This document shows positions 56,775-64,000 of a stretch of 64,000 nucleotides of DNA, piece by piece. The position numbers were made by a program, and so were the translations under genes. This stretch comes from Selenomonas sp. Its GTDB lineage: Bacteria; Bacillota; Negativicutes; Selenomonadales; Selenomonadaceae. The stretch is taken from NCBI GenBank assembly GCA_022482925.1, contig JAKVOG010000002.1, forward strand, positions 1-64,000, in the 5' to 3' direction. The notes beneath the pieces are model-generated. The model saw nothing but the letters and a program-made list of their open reading frames with translations, was not told where the DNA came from and did no database searches. Every line of letters starts with the position of its first letter. Position 1 is the stretch's first letter.

Positions 56775-57044
56775 ATGAAACTTGTAGTGACCGTAGTAGG
56801 TAAAGACCGGGTCGGCATCATTGCGATGGTCAGCCAGATCCTGGCTGAGAACAATGTCAATATCCTCTCCATCAATCAGAATATCCTCGACGGGTATTTC
56901 AACATGATCCTGATCGCGGAGATCAGCGGGAGCAAGATCCAACTGGTGGATCTGCAGCAGAAGCTCAAGGAGAGCGGCGAGGAAATCAATGTAGATATCA
57001 AGGCACAGCACGAAGATATCTTCAATGTCATGCATAATATCTGA
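56775..57044 (+). CDS. Small ACT-domain protein
   Basis: An 89-residue single ACT domain (KLVVTVVGKDRVGIIAMVSQ, ENNVNILSINQNILDGYFNM), known as the UPF0237/GcvR-like family. ACT domains bind amino acids and regulate partner enzymes. It starts a two-gene unit with the UPF0210 gene 21 bp downstream; the pair is common in Firmicutes and archaea, suggesting a shared role that is not established. Confidence 0.9.
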   Translation: MKLVVTVVGKDRVGIIAMVSQILAENNVNILSINQNILDGYFNMILIAEISGSKIQLVDLQQKLKESGEEINVDIKAQHEDIFNVMHNI

Positions 57045-57065
57045 CATTCTTAGGAGGAAAATTCT

Positions 57066-58427
57066 TTGATCACTATAGATGATATTTTAGAAACCAATGC
57101 GATGATCACAGAGAACAAGCTCGATGTGCGTACGATCACGATGGGCATCTCGCTTCGCGATTGTGCTCACCCGAATATCAATCAGTTCTGCCAGAATATT
57201 TATGATAAGATCACGCGATCGGCAGAGTTCCTGGTGAAGACCGGTGAGGACATCGAGGCTGAATACGGTATTCCAATCATTCACAAACGTGTTTCGGTTA
57301 CACCGATTGCGATTGCTGCCGATGCCTGTAAGACGGATTCGTATGTACCGGTAGCTGAGGCGATGGACCGGGCGGCCAAGGAAGTTGGCGTCAACTTTAT
57401 CGGCGGGTTCTCGGCATTGGTCGAGAAGGGCTTCACCAATGGTGACCGCATTCTCATCAATTCGATTCCACAAGCGCTGGCTTCGACGGACCTTGTCTGC
57501 TCCTCCGTCAATCTGGGCACTACGAAGACTGGCATTAATATGGACTGCGTCAGGGAAATGGGCGAGGTCATCAAACGAACGGCGGAATTGACCCGCGATC
57601 AGGAAGCGCTGGGCTGTGCCAAGCTCGTCGTATTCTGTAATGCGCCGGGCGATAATCCGTTTATGGCGGGTGCCTTCCATGGCGTCAGCGAGGCTGACAA
57701 GGTGGTCAGTGTTGGTGTCAGCGGACCTGGCGTTGTCAAGCATGCACTGGAAGATCTGAAAGGTGCAGATTTCACGCAGGTTGCAGAGACCATCAAGAAG
57801 ACTGCTTTCAAGATCACGCGTGTAGGTCAGCTGGTAGCCCGCGAGGCTTCCAAGCGCCTGGGCGTGCCGTTCGGCATCATCGACCTGTCACTGGCACCAA
57901 CGCCGGCGGTAGGCGACAGCGTGGCCCGTATCATCGAGGAAATGGGCATAGAGAGCTGCGGCGCACCGGGAACGACGGCTGCGCTGGCACTCCTGAATGA
58001 TGCAGTCAAGAAGGGCGGCCTCATGGCTTCGTCCCATGTCGGCGGCCTGTCTGGTGCATTTATTCCGGTCAGCGAGGACGAGGGCATGATCCACGCGGTT
58101 GCTACGGGCAGTCTCTCGATCGAGAAGCTTGAGGCAATGACCTGTGTCTGCTCGGTCGGCCTGGATATGATCGCAATCGAGGGCGATACGTCTGCGGCTA
58201 CGATTTCCGGCATCATTGCGGATGAAGCGGCAATCGGTATGATCAACAATAAGACCACGGCTGTCCGTGTCATCCCGGTTCCGGGCAAGAAGGTGGGCGA
58301 TACGGTTGAGTTCGGTGGCCTGTTGGGCTACTGCCCGATCGTGCCGGTGCGCAACCAGTACAGCTCTGAGGCATTCATCGCGCGTGGCGGTCGTATTCCG
58401 GCGCCAATCCGCAGCCTGACGAACTAA
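57066..58427 (+). CDS. UPF0210 (DUF711) family protein
   Basis: A 453-residue soluble protein of the UPF0210/DUF711 family, related in fold to pyruvate formate-lyase-like proteins in older annotations. Seen: [90 protein letters not shown] and [20 protein letters not shown]-type [19 protein letters not shown]. The enzymatic role is unknown. TTG start after AGGAGG. It is paired with the ACT-domain gene. Confidence 0.9.
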   Translation: MITIDDILETNAMITENKLDVRTITMGISLRDCAHPNINQFCQNIYDKITRSAEFLVKTGEDIEAEYGIPIIHKRVSVTPIAIAADACKTDSYVPVAEAMDRAAKEVGVNFIGGFSALVEKGFTNGDRILINSIPQALASTDLVCSSVNLGTTKTGINMDCVREMGEVIKRTAELTRDQEALGCAKLVVFCNAPGDNPFMAGAFHGVSEADKVVSVGVSGPGVVKHALEDLKGADFTQVAETIKKTAFKITRVGQLVAREASKRLGVPFGIIDLSLAPTPAVGDSVARIIEEMGIESCGAPGTTAALALLNDAVKKGGLMASSHVGGLSGAFIPVSEDEGMIHAVATGSLSIEKLEAMTCVCSVGLDMIAIEGDTSAATISGIIADEAAIGMINNKTTAVRVIPVPGKKVGDTVEFGGLLGYCPIVPVRNQYSSEAFIARGGRIPAPIRSLTN

Positions 58428-58465
58428 GGTACATTGATGCAGTGCAGTTTCTGCCTGTGTTTGTA

Positions 58466-58505
58466 GAGCGGCCTTCCTCGTGCTGAGGAAGGCTGTTCTG
58501 TTATT
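58466..58505 (+). terminator. Hairpin between UPF0210 and nth
   Basis: Stem GCCTTCCTC with GAGGAAGGC around a short loop, with a weak T-rich tail (TTCTGTTATTAT). Probably a modest terminator. Confidence 0.6.
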
Positions 58506-58528
58506 ATAAGACCGGTGAGGTGAAATGA

Positions 58529-59167
58529 ATGCGTGTAACAAAGAAGATCAAGGAAGAACAGATTGCCATCCTGCAGGAAACCTATCGGGGTGTGAAACCG
58601 GCATTGATTTTCCGTAATCCATTTGAATTGCTGATTGCAGTCATTCTGTCGGCACAGTGCACGGATAAGCGGGTAAATGTGACGACGGCCCGGTTGTTTC
58701 AGCGGGCAGCGACGCCGGAAGCAATTCTGGAAATGGGTCTGTCGGCGCTCGAAGATGAGATTCGGGACTGTGGCTTGTTTCGCAATAAGGCAAAGAATAT
58801 CCTGGCAACCTGCCAGCTGTTGTGCGAACGCTATGGCGGCGAGGTACCGGATGACTTCGAGGCACTGCAGACGCTGCCTGGCGTAGGTCGTAAGACGGCC
58901 AATGTAGTGGAGAGCGTGGGCTTTCATCATCCGGCGATTGCTGTAGATACTCATGTCTTCCGGGTGTCAAACCGGCTGAAACTGGCTGTGGGCAGCACGC
59001 CGCTGGAAGTAGAACAGGGGCTGCGCAAGACGATTCCGCGGGAGCAGTGGTCGGATGCCCATCACTGGCTGATCTGGCATGGACGGCAGCTTTGCAAGGC
59101 CCGCAAACCATTATGCAGTCAGTGTCCACTGGCTCCGGTCTGTCCGAGTGCTGAGCCGGTTGCCTGA
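58529..59167 (+). CDS. nth: Endonuclease III
   Basis: A 212-residue DNA glycosylase/AP lyase for oxidised pyrimidines. Seen: NPFELLIAVILSAQCTDKRV, the helix-hairpin-helix LPGVGRKTANVV with the catalytic lysine near residue 120, AIAVDTHVFRVSNRL with the catalytic aspartate, and the C-terminal [4Fe-4S] motif CKARKPLCSQCPLAPVC. ATG 58529 follows GGTGAGGTG. Confidence 0.96.
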   Translation: MRVTKKIKEEQIAILQETYRGVKPALIFRNPFELLIAVILSAQCTDKRVNVTTARLFQRAATPEAILEMGLSALEDEIRDCGLFRNKAKNILATCQLLCERYGGEVPDDFEALQTLPGVGRKTANVVESVGFHHPAIAVDTHVFRVSNRLKLAVGSTPLEVEQGLRKTIPREQWSDAHHWLIWHGRQLCKARKPLCSQCPLAPVCPSAEPVA

Positions 59168-59207
59168 TGGCGATGAGATTTACAGTGAATGAAATGAGAT
59201 GAGAGCA

Positions 59208-59660
59208 ATGATTTATCGGAAAGCAACTTTTGAAGATATCGAAGCGATATTCAAGCTGGTGACCGACTATGCGGCGGATGGTGTCATGCTGGCCCGTTCC
59301 CGTAATACACTTTATGAGACCTTGCGTGATATGATCGTGGCGGTGACCGATGAAGGTGAAATCGTCGGTGTTGGCGGCTTGCATATCATCTGGGACCGGC
59401 TGGCGGAGGTCCGTACGATGGCTGTTTCTCCAAAGATGACCCGTCAGGGGATCGGCGCTGAGATCGTGCGCCGACTGATCCGCGAGGGGGAACATCTTGG
59501 TGTGGAGAAGGTATTCACACTGACCTATAAGCCTGGTTTCTTTCAGACGCTCGGATTTCAGACCATTACGAAGGAAGAATTGCCGCATAAGGTGTGGAAG
59601 GAATGCATTGACTGTCCGAAATTCCCGAACTGCGATGAAATTGCCATGGTAAAGGTCTGA
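59208..59660 (+). CDS. GNAT N-acetyltransferase, short ArgA-like
   Basis: A 150-residue GNAT protein. Seen: YRKATFEDIEAIFKLVTDYA near the start, GEIVGVGGLHIIWDRLAEVR, the acetyl-CoA motif RTMAVSPKMTRQGIGAEIVR and a cysteine motif CIDCPKFPNCDEIAMV at the C-terminus. The latter is typical of short N-acetylglutamate-synthase-like enzymes, but no arg genes are adjacent. ATG 59208 preferred over 59199. Confidence 0.8.
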   Translation: MIYRKATFEDIEAIFKLVTDYAADGVMLARSRNTLYETLRDMIVAVTDEGEIVGVGGLHIIWDRLAEVRTMAVSPKMTRQGIGAEIVRRLIREGEHLGVEKVFTLTYKPGFFQTLGFQTITKEELPHKVWKECIDCPKFPNCDEIAMVKV

Positions 59661-59740
59661 CTGGACGGGGAATAATCGGACTGTCTCAGATAAAAGTACG
59701 TTTGAGGCGGAACTGTATGATTAAAAAATTACAAAAACGA

Positions 59741-59769
59741 TTGACAATCACCTGGTAAACTGGTATAGT
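59741..59769 (+). promoter_or_regulatory. Promoter of the aroF-tyrA unit
   Basis: TTGACA (59741-59746), 17-bp spacer, TATAGT (59764-59769). The T-box leader begins near 59776. Confidence 0.8.
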
Positions 59770-59775
59770 ATCAAT

Positions 59776-60040
59776 CAATAAGACAAAATGCCGAGATGGA
59801 GAGAAGTAAATCACGGGAATCTGGTAGAGAGCGATGGGGTGGTGAAACATCGTAGAGGAACGGATTGAAATACACTCCTGAGCAGCAGGCTGAATGAGCA
59901 TCATGCAGTAGGCCTTGCCGGATTGCCACCGTTACCACAGGCTAGGATATGTCAGTATCCGAAATGAGAGGCTTGCTTTGGCAAGCAGGGTGGTACCACG
60001 GGTATATCAGCTCGTCCCTGTAGAGGGGCGGGCTTTTTTT
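59776..60040 (+). promoter_or_regulatory. Tyrosine-type T-box riboswitch upstream of aroF
   Basis: T-box leader: stem I region with AGAGAGCGATGGGGTGGTGA (59826-59845), specifier region GGATTGAAATACACTCCTGA (59862-59881) where UAC (Tyr) at 59871-59873 is followed by A as usual, the T-box core AGGGTGGTACCACGG (59987-60001) and an intrinsic terminator with stem GCTCGTCCCT/AGGGGCGGGC (60010-60033) plus T run to 60040. Uncharged tRNA-Tyr would pair with the specifier and antiterminator and allow transcription of aroF-tyrA, coupling tyrosine supply to the pathway. UAC as specifier is read by eye. Confidence 0.88.
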
Positions 60041-60091
60041 GTTTGGATGATTATATTCATGTTTTTTTTGCTTCTATGTGGAGGGAATGCT

Positions 60092-61105
60092 ATGATTATT
60101 GTAATGAGCCCAAGCGCAACCAAAGAGAATATCCAGAAAGTAATTGAGAAAGTTGAGGCTGCCGGCCTCAGAGTACATACCTCGGAAGGAGAGGAAGTTA
60201 CGATCGTTGGTGTAATCGGCGATAAGAAAAAGATCGCCAATCTTGAAATGAATATGATGGATGGTGTGGAAAAAACGGTCCGCATCACCGAGAAATATAA
60301 GCTGGTCAGCCGAAACTTCCATCCGGAAAATACGGTGGTGGATGTTGATGGTGTCAAGATCGGCGGTAAGCAGATCGTGGTTATGGCCGGTCCGTGCTCG
60401 GTAGAGAGCATTGACCAGCTGCGTGAAGCGGCCAAGGCAGTCAAGGCGGGGGGCGCACAGTTCCTGCGTGGCGGTGCCTTCAAGCCGCGTACGAGCCCGT
60501 ATGATTTCCAGGGACTGGCCGAGGATGGACTTAAGATGCTGCGCAAGGTAGCGGATGAGGAAGGGCTCAAGGTCGTCACGGAGATCGTCGACAAGGATGA
60601 TATCGATGTCGTCGGCAGGTATGCAGATATCTACCAGGTTGGTGCCCGCAACATGCAGAACTTCCAGATGCTCAAGGCGCTGGGCAAGGCCGATAAGCCG
60701 GTCATGCTCAAGCGCGGTCTGTCGGCAACAATCAGCGAGTGGCTCAATGCTGCCGAGTACATCATGGCTGGTGGCAATGAGCGTGTCATCCTGTGTGAGC
60801 GCGGCATCCGTACCTATGAGACCTTTACGCGCAATACGCTGGATCTCAGCGCGGTGGCGGCGGTCAAAGAGCTCTCACATCTGCCGATCATTGTTGATCC
60901 GAGTCATGGAACCGGCCGCTGGCAGATGGTACGGCCGATGGCCCGTGCGGCGGTGGCTGCCGGCTGTGATGGCCTCATCATTGAGGTTCATCCGCATCCG
61001 GAGATCGCACTTTCTGATGGCGATCAGAGCCTGACCCCGAAGAATTTTGAGCAGCTCATGGATGAGCTGGGGCGGATCGCTGCTGTGATGGACCGGTCGC
61101 TATGA
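60092..61105 (+). CDS. aroF: 3-deoxy-7-phosphoheptulonate synthase (DAHP synthase)
   Basis: First enzyme of the shikimate pathway. A 337-residue Thermotoga-type DAHP synthase with an N-terminal ferredoxin-like regulatory domain (residues 1-70, [35 protein letters not shown]) before the catalytic TIM barrel ([97 protein letters not shown]). The N-terminal domain gives feedback by aromatic amino acids in related enzymes. ATG 60092 follows GGAGGGA; the upstream in-frame extension is the T-box leader. Confidence 0.95.
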   Translation: MIIVMSPSATKENIQKVIEKVEAAGLRVHTSEGEEVTIVGVIGDKKKIANLEMNMMDGVEKTVRITEKYKLVSRNFHPENTVVDVDGVKIGGKQIVVMAGPCSVESIDQLREAAKAVKAGGAQFLRGGAFKPRTSPYDFQGLAEDGLKMLRKVADEEGLKVVTEIVDKDDIDVVGRYADIYQVGARNMQNFQMLKALGKADKPVMLKRGLSATISEWLNAAEYIMAGGNERVILCERGIRTYETFTRNTLDLSAVAAVKELSHLPIIVDPSHGTGRWQMVRPMARAAVAAGCDGLIIEVHPHPEIALSDGDQSLTPKNFEQLMDELGRIAAVMDRSL

Positions 61106-61998
61106 GCAGGGCCGCAATGAATCTGGCTATCATTGGCGTTGGCCTCATTGGCGGTTCGCTGGGGCTTTGCCTCAAGGATAAGCTGGGGGATGCCATCCAT
61201 ATTACGGGCCTTTGCCGGACACAGCGGTCGATGGATAAAGCTATGGAGCTGGGAGCCGTTGATTTTGCAGCTGCCGATATCGAGGCCGTGGTAAAGGATG
61301 CGGATATTGTTTTTCTGAGCCCGCCGGTTTTGCAGATCGTTCCTATGGTGGAGAAAATCCTGCCTTATCTGAAGAAAGGAACAATCATCACGGATGCCGG
61401 CAGCACGAAGCAGTATATCTGGCAGCATCTGCAGAAGATCCTGCCGCCGGATATCTATTATATTGCCGGCCATCCCATGACGGGGCGTGAGAAAAGCGGT
61501 GTAGAAGCGGCGACCAGGGACCTGTTTGTCGGCAAAGCCTATGTTATCGTGGAAGACACCGGTGCACCGCAGGCAGCTCATGAGAAGCTCATGCGTGTGC
61601 TGAAGCATACCGGGGCGAATTTCACGACACTCGATATTGCCAAGCATGACCGCTGCGCCTCTGTCATCAGCCATGTACCGCATGTGACGGCTGCTGCGCT
61701 CGTGACGCTGCTGAATCGTTCCGGTGATGATATGGACTCCTGTATCAAGCTGATCGGCGGTGGTTTCAAGGATACGACGCGCATTGCTTCGTCAAATGCC
61801 GATATGTGGGCCGATATCTGTATGACAAATTCAGACGCTATTGTGGGCAATCTGAAAACGTTGCAGGATATCCTGGGAGAGGTTATCACGGCCTGTGAGA
61901 ATCACGACCGGCAGGCCGTCTATGACTACTTCACGGCCTCCAGAGAACGTCGTGACAGCATTCTGGAACATGTGGTAAAGGAATTCGATCCGAACTGA
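61102..61998 (+). CDS. tyrA: Prephenate dehydrogenase
   Basis: Oxidatively decarboxylates prephenate to 4-hydroxyphenylpyruvate, the tyrosine branch. 298 residues. Seen: [88 protein letters not shown] and [15 protein letters not shown]. No ACT domain is attached. It overlaps aroF by 4 bp (ATGA), so both share the tyrosine T-box. Confidence 0.95.
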   Translation: MSRAAMNLAIIGVGLIGGSLGLCLKDKLGDAIHITGLCRTQRSMDKAMELGAVDFAAADIEAVVKDADIVFLSPPVLQIVPMVEKILPYLKKGTIITDAGSTKQYIWQHLQKILPPDIYYIAGHPMTGREKSGVEAATRDLFVGKAYVIVEDTGAPQAAHEKLMRVLKHTGANFTTLDIAKHDRCASVISHVPHVTAAALVTLLNRSGDDMDSCIKLIGGGFKDTTRIASSNADMWADICMTNSDAIVGNLKTLQDILGEVITACENHDRQAVYDYFTASRERRDSILEHVVKEFDPN

Positions 61999-62024
61999 AG
62001 CATGGCCGGATTATACGACAAAAT

Positions 62025-62063
62025 AAAGCAAGTCTGTCTCGTATGAGTCAGACTTGCTTTTTG
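62025..62063 (+). terminator. Terminator after tyrA
   Basis: AAAGCAAGTCTG (62025-62036) and CAGACTTGCTTT (62049-62060) with T run. Confidence 0.87.
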
Positions 62064-62111
62064 CGTAAAGATGCGAGAAAATAGAGGGGAATGGATTACG
62101 GAGGATAACGA

Positions 62112-62525
62112 ATGAAAATCAGATTGAATGAACTGGCTGACGCACTGGCTCAATCAGACGTACGCCAGGCCTATGTTGATATTGCCCATGGCAAAGTAGT
62201 CGTGATGCAGGAAGACATGAACGAAGAAGAAGCACTCGATCATGTCTTTGATATCGAGGAAGACTGGGAGCATTATATCCCTTTGCCGAATATCATTGAT
62301 GGTGAAGAACGTGAGGTCATGCGGTCGTTTGCAGAAACTCAGCAGCGGGCCGATATAAAAGAGCGGCTGTTGGCCGTCCTTACGGGGGCTGGAGCTGCGT
62401 CCCGTTTCCAGCGTGAGGTTCGTCATCTGCTGTTGAAGCCGGCCTGGGAGAATTATCTCCAGGCGCACTTCATTGAGGCGGCACGTGACTGGTGCGAGGA
62501 AAATGCACTGGAATATGAAGAATAA
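62112..62525 (+). CDS. UPF0158 family protein
   Basis: A 137-residue acidic, alpha-helical protein of the UPF0158 family (LNELADALAQSDVRQAYVDI, DWEHYIPLPNIIDGEEREVM, LLLKPAWENYLQAHFIEAAR). The function is unknown. GGAGGA lies before the ATG. It is followed by a bidirectional terminator. Confidence 0.88.
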   Translation: MKIRLNELADALAQSDVRQAYVDIAHGKVVVMQEDMNEEEALDHVFDIEEDWEHYIPLPNIIDGEEREVMRSFAETQQRADIKERLLAVLTGAGAASRFQREVRHLLLKPAWENYLQAHFIEAARDWCEENALEYEE

Positions 62526-62597
62526 CAGGCAGAAGGAAAATCCGGGAGCAATCGAGCAGATCCTGGCAATTCCGGTTAAGTAAGCGCATAGAATAGG

Positions 62598-62643
62598 AAA
62601 ATCCCCCAGAGGCTGTTTGGGAAAGCAGTCCCTGGGGGATTTT
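62598..62643. terminator. Bidirectional terminator between UPF0158 gene and MFS gene
   Basis: AAAATCCCCCAG (62598-62609) and CTGGGGGATTTT (62632-62643). Confidence 0.87.
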
Positions 62644-62650
62644 TTATGAC

Positions 62651-63823
62651 TCAGCTTCGTTTCGGTTGTGGCAGCAGGAAGGTAGCGGCTGCACAGCAGG
62701 CTGCGATGATCAGGATGAGTACCATGACGGCATTGATGCCGAAATGGTCGGCGTACCAGCCCAGTGACGGTACGATGATACCGCCCATGCTGAATGAGAG
62801 CCCCAGCGTGACGCCGGAGGCAAAGCCAACGCTTTTTGCCAGGTAGCTCTGTCCCAGTACGACGAAGGCCGCATAAGGGCCCTGCATGGCGAAGCTCATC
62901 GGGATCAGCATGGCAAAGACGGCCCAGATGTTATGGGCGAAGGCGACGACCGCCAGGCATGGGACCAGCAGGCAGCAGCCGTAGCGCAGCGTATGGACAT
63001 AGCCTTTGCGGTCAGCCAGCCAGCCGCCGACCAGCGTTGCCAGGACGCCGACGATGGAGATGATGGACAGCGTAGCACTGCCGATGGCTGGTGTTGCACC
63101 GAGAGACTGGATGCAGAATAGCGGCAGGAAACTGCTGATGGCCGTGAAAGCCGTCGAGCGGAACACGATGACCAGGAAGAGGCGGCCGAAGGCGGCCCAG
63201 TCGTTCTGCTGGGGGCTGGCAGCAGCAGAGCCAACCGGGCGATCCTGCTGACTGGCAATCCGGCTGGCTTCAGCCGCCCGACGGATTGACGGGGCAGCCA
63301 GGAACAGCAGTGAGGACATGATGATGGCCGTAAAGCCGTAGAAAGCAGTGCCCTTCATGCCGAAGGTTGTGATGAGGAATACAGCCAGCAGCGGTCCAAA
63401 GCCGAAACCGGCATTGCCACCGACACTGAATATGCTCATGCCCTGACCTTTTCGGGTACCGGCGATTGCATTGACGTTGCGGGCTCCTTCCGGGTGGAAG
63501 ATCGAGCTGCCGATGCCCATGATCGTGACGGCTGCGAAGATAGACCAGTAGTCCGTGACAAAACCGGTAAGTGCGAGTGACAGGCCCGTCATGAGTACAC
63601 CAAGTCCCATGAACCACTGTCTGGACCCTTTGTCAGCCAGCCAGCCGAATAGTGGCTGGATTATGGATGACAGGAATGAGGAGGCAAACATGAGCCCGGC
63701 AATCGAGGTATAATCCATGCCGTATTCACTTACGAAGAATGGCAGGATGGCCGGCAGCGAGCCGCTGTTGATATCGACGCTCAGATGACCGGTTGACAGG
63801 ATATATAAATATTTCTTATTCAT
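62651..63823 (-). CDS. MFS transporter, fosmidomycin-resistance (Fsr) type
   Basis: A 390-residue major facilitator protein with 12 predicted helices. Seen: STGHLSVDINSGSLPAILPF at the N-terminus, typical of Fsr-like proteins, PLFGWLADKGSRQWFMGLG (motif A between helices 2 and 3), IFHPEGARNVNAIAG-type GIGSSIFHPEGARNVNAIAG, GFGFGPLLAVFLI and GGWLADRKGYVHTLRYG in the second half. Members export fosmidomycin or similar compounds, but the true substrate is not known. ATG 63823 with AGGAAGG-type site. Confidence 0.88.
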   Translation of the reverse strand: MNKKYLYILSTGHLSVDINSGSLPAILPFFVSEYGMDYTSIAGLMFASSFLSSIIQPLFGWLADKGSRQWFMGLGVLMTGLSLALTGFVTDYWSIFAAVTIMGIGSSIFHPEGARNVNAIAGTRKGQGMSIFSVGGNAGFGFGPLLAVFLITTFGMKGTAFYGFTAIIMSSLLFLAAPSIRRAAEASRIASQQDRPVGSAAASPQQNDWAAFGRLFLVIVFRSTAFTAISSFLPLFCIQSLGATPAIGSATLSIISIVGVLATLVGGWLADRKGYVHTLRYGCCLLVPCLAVVAFAHNIWAVFAMLIPMSFAMQGPYAAFVVLGQSYLAKSVGFASGVTLGLSFSMGGIIVPSLGWYADHFGINAVMVLILIIAACCAAATFLLPQPKRS

Positions 63824-63934
63824 CAGTAAAAGTCCTTCCTTGTGTGAGTCAGTACTTCAATTCTAGCACGCGGGTCAGGTCCGCGCAAATCTGCTGGCAG
63901 TGGTCAGCGATTGGATGAAAATTGAATAAAATAT

Positions 63935-63963
63935 TTGACAAGGATAGATATGATTGATATAAT
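63935..63963 (+). promoter_or_regulatory. Consensus promoter reading off the right edge
   Basis: TTGACA (63935-63940), 17-bp spacer and TATAAT (63958-63963), a perfect sigma70/sigmaA match on the plus strand. Its gene lies beyond the window. Confidence 0.8.
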
Positions 63964-64000
63964 GTTACCTGTTAATGACGCGATTATGATGTCATTCGCC

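Noticed and set aside
59915-60091. An N-terminal extension of aroF
   Set aside because: This in-frame stretch is the T-box leader and terminator; the real start has a GGAGGGA site at 60092.

Overview
The window looks like chromosomal DNA of a Negativicutes bacterium, most likely a Selenomonadaceae member (Selenomonas or Mitsuokella type). This is inferred from the gene mix, not from a marker gene. It shows Firmicutes-style expression signals (strong Shine-Dalgarno sites, many TTG starts, a T-box riboswitch, HemZ, a LoaP/UpxY-like NusG paralogue) beside Gram-negative-style envelope functions (Wzx/Wzy/Wzz polysaccharide assembly, a PssA/Psd pair). No rRNA, tRNA, CRISPR array or complete insertion sequence was seen.

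Layout. (1) 1-4.9 kb, minus strand: a nitrogenase-like operon (NifH-like reductase, then two nitrogenase component-1-like subunits) followed by hypF, which runs off the left edge. (2) 4.9-9.0 kb: a candidate small RNA, a secreted LysM protein, a small unknown gene, pncB and aroE, closed by two strong terminators. (3) 9.0-33.1 kb, plus strand: a surface-polysaccharide locus. It opens with a NusG-type antiterminator gene behind a long leader. Next comes an unusual metabolic module (HpcH/HpaI aldolase, fold-III PLP decarboxylase, phosphoglycosyl transferase, fold-IV aminotransferase). Then follow a very AT-rich cassette of glycosyltransferases with a GT11 fucosyltransferase and Wzy, the GDP-fucose genes (gmd, fcl, manC), Wzx, ugd, a membrane 4,6-dehydratase, Wzz and two small DNA-binding proteins. 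(4) 33.1-64 kb: mostly housekeeping genes, namely an Rpn-type nuclease (minus), tgt-yajC, 5-FTHF cyclo-ligase, a SpoIIE-like phosphatase and a small P-loop protein, secDF, recJ-relA, fur-hemZ-hisS-aspS, wecG-like, psd-pssA, a processive glycosyltransferase, queD-queE, a carboxyltransferase (oadA/pycB type, minus), dat (minus), ACT-UPF0210, nth, a GNAT, a T-box-controlled aroF-tyrA, a UPF0158 gene and an MFS transporter (minus).

How it works together. manC-gmd-fcl should supply GDP-L-fucose to the GT11 enzyme. ugd and the membrane dehydratase supply further sugar nucleotides. The PglC/WcaJ-type transferase should prime the lipid carrier, and Wzx, Wzy and Wzz export, polymerise and set chain length. 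The NusG paralogue at the head probably lets RNA polymerase traverse the roughly 23 kb operon. The aldolase, decarboxylase and aminotransferase next to the priming transferase suggest a small amino or acyl building block for the glycan, but no product can be named.

Sequence quality. Many conserved genes outside the polysaccharide locus carry single-base indels, mostly +1 insertions: hypF, the nitrogenase-like genes, pncB, aroE, relA, wecG, queE and the carboxyltransferase. In each, the correct protein continues in another frame. Because essential genes such as relA are hit several times within about 210 bp, I read these as sequencing or assembly errors and annotate the genes across the shifts.
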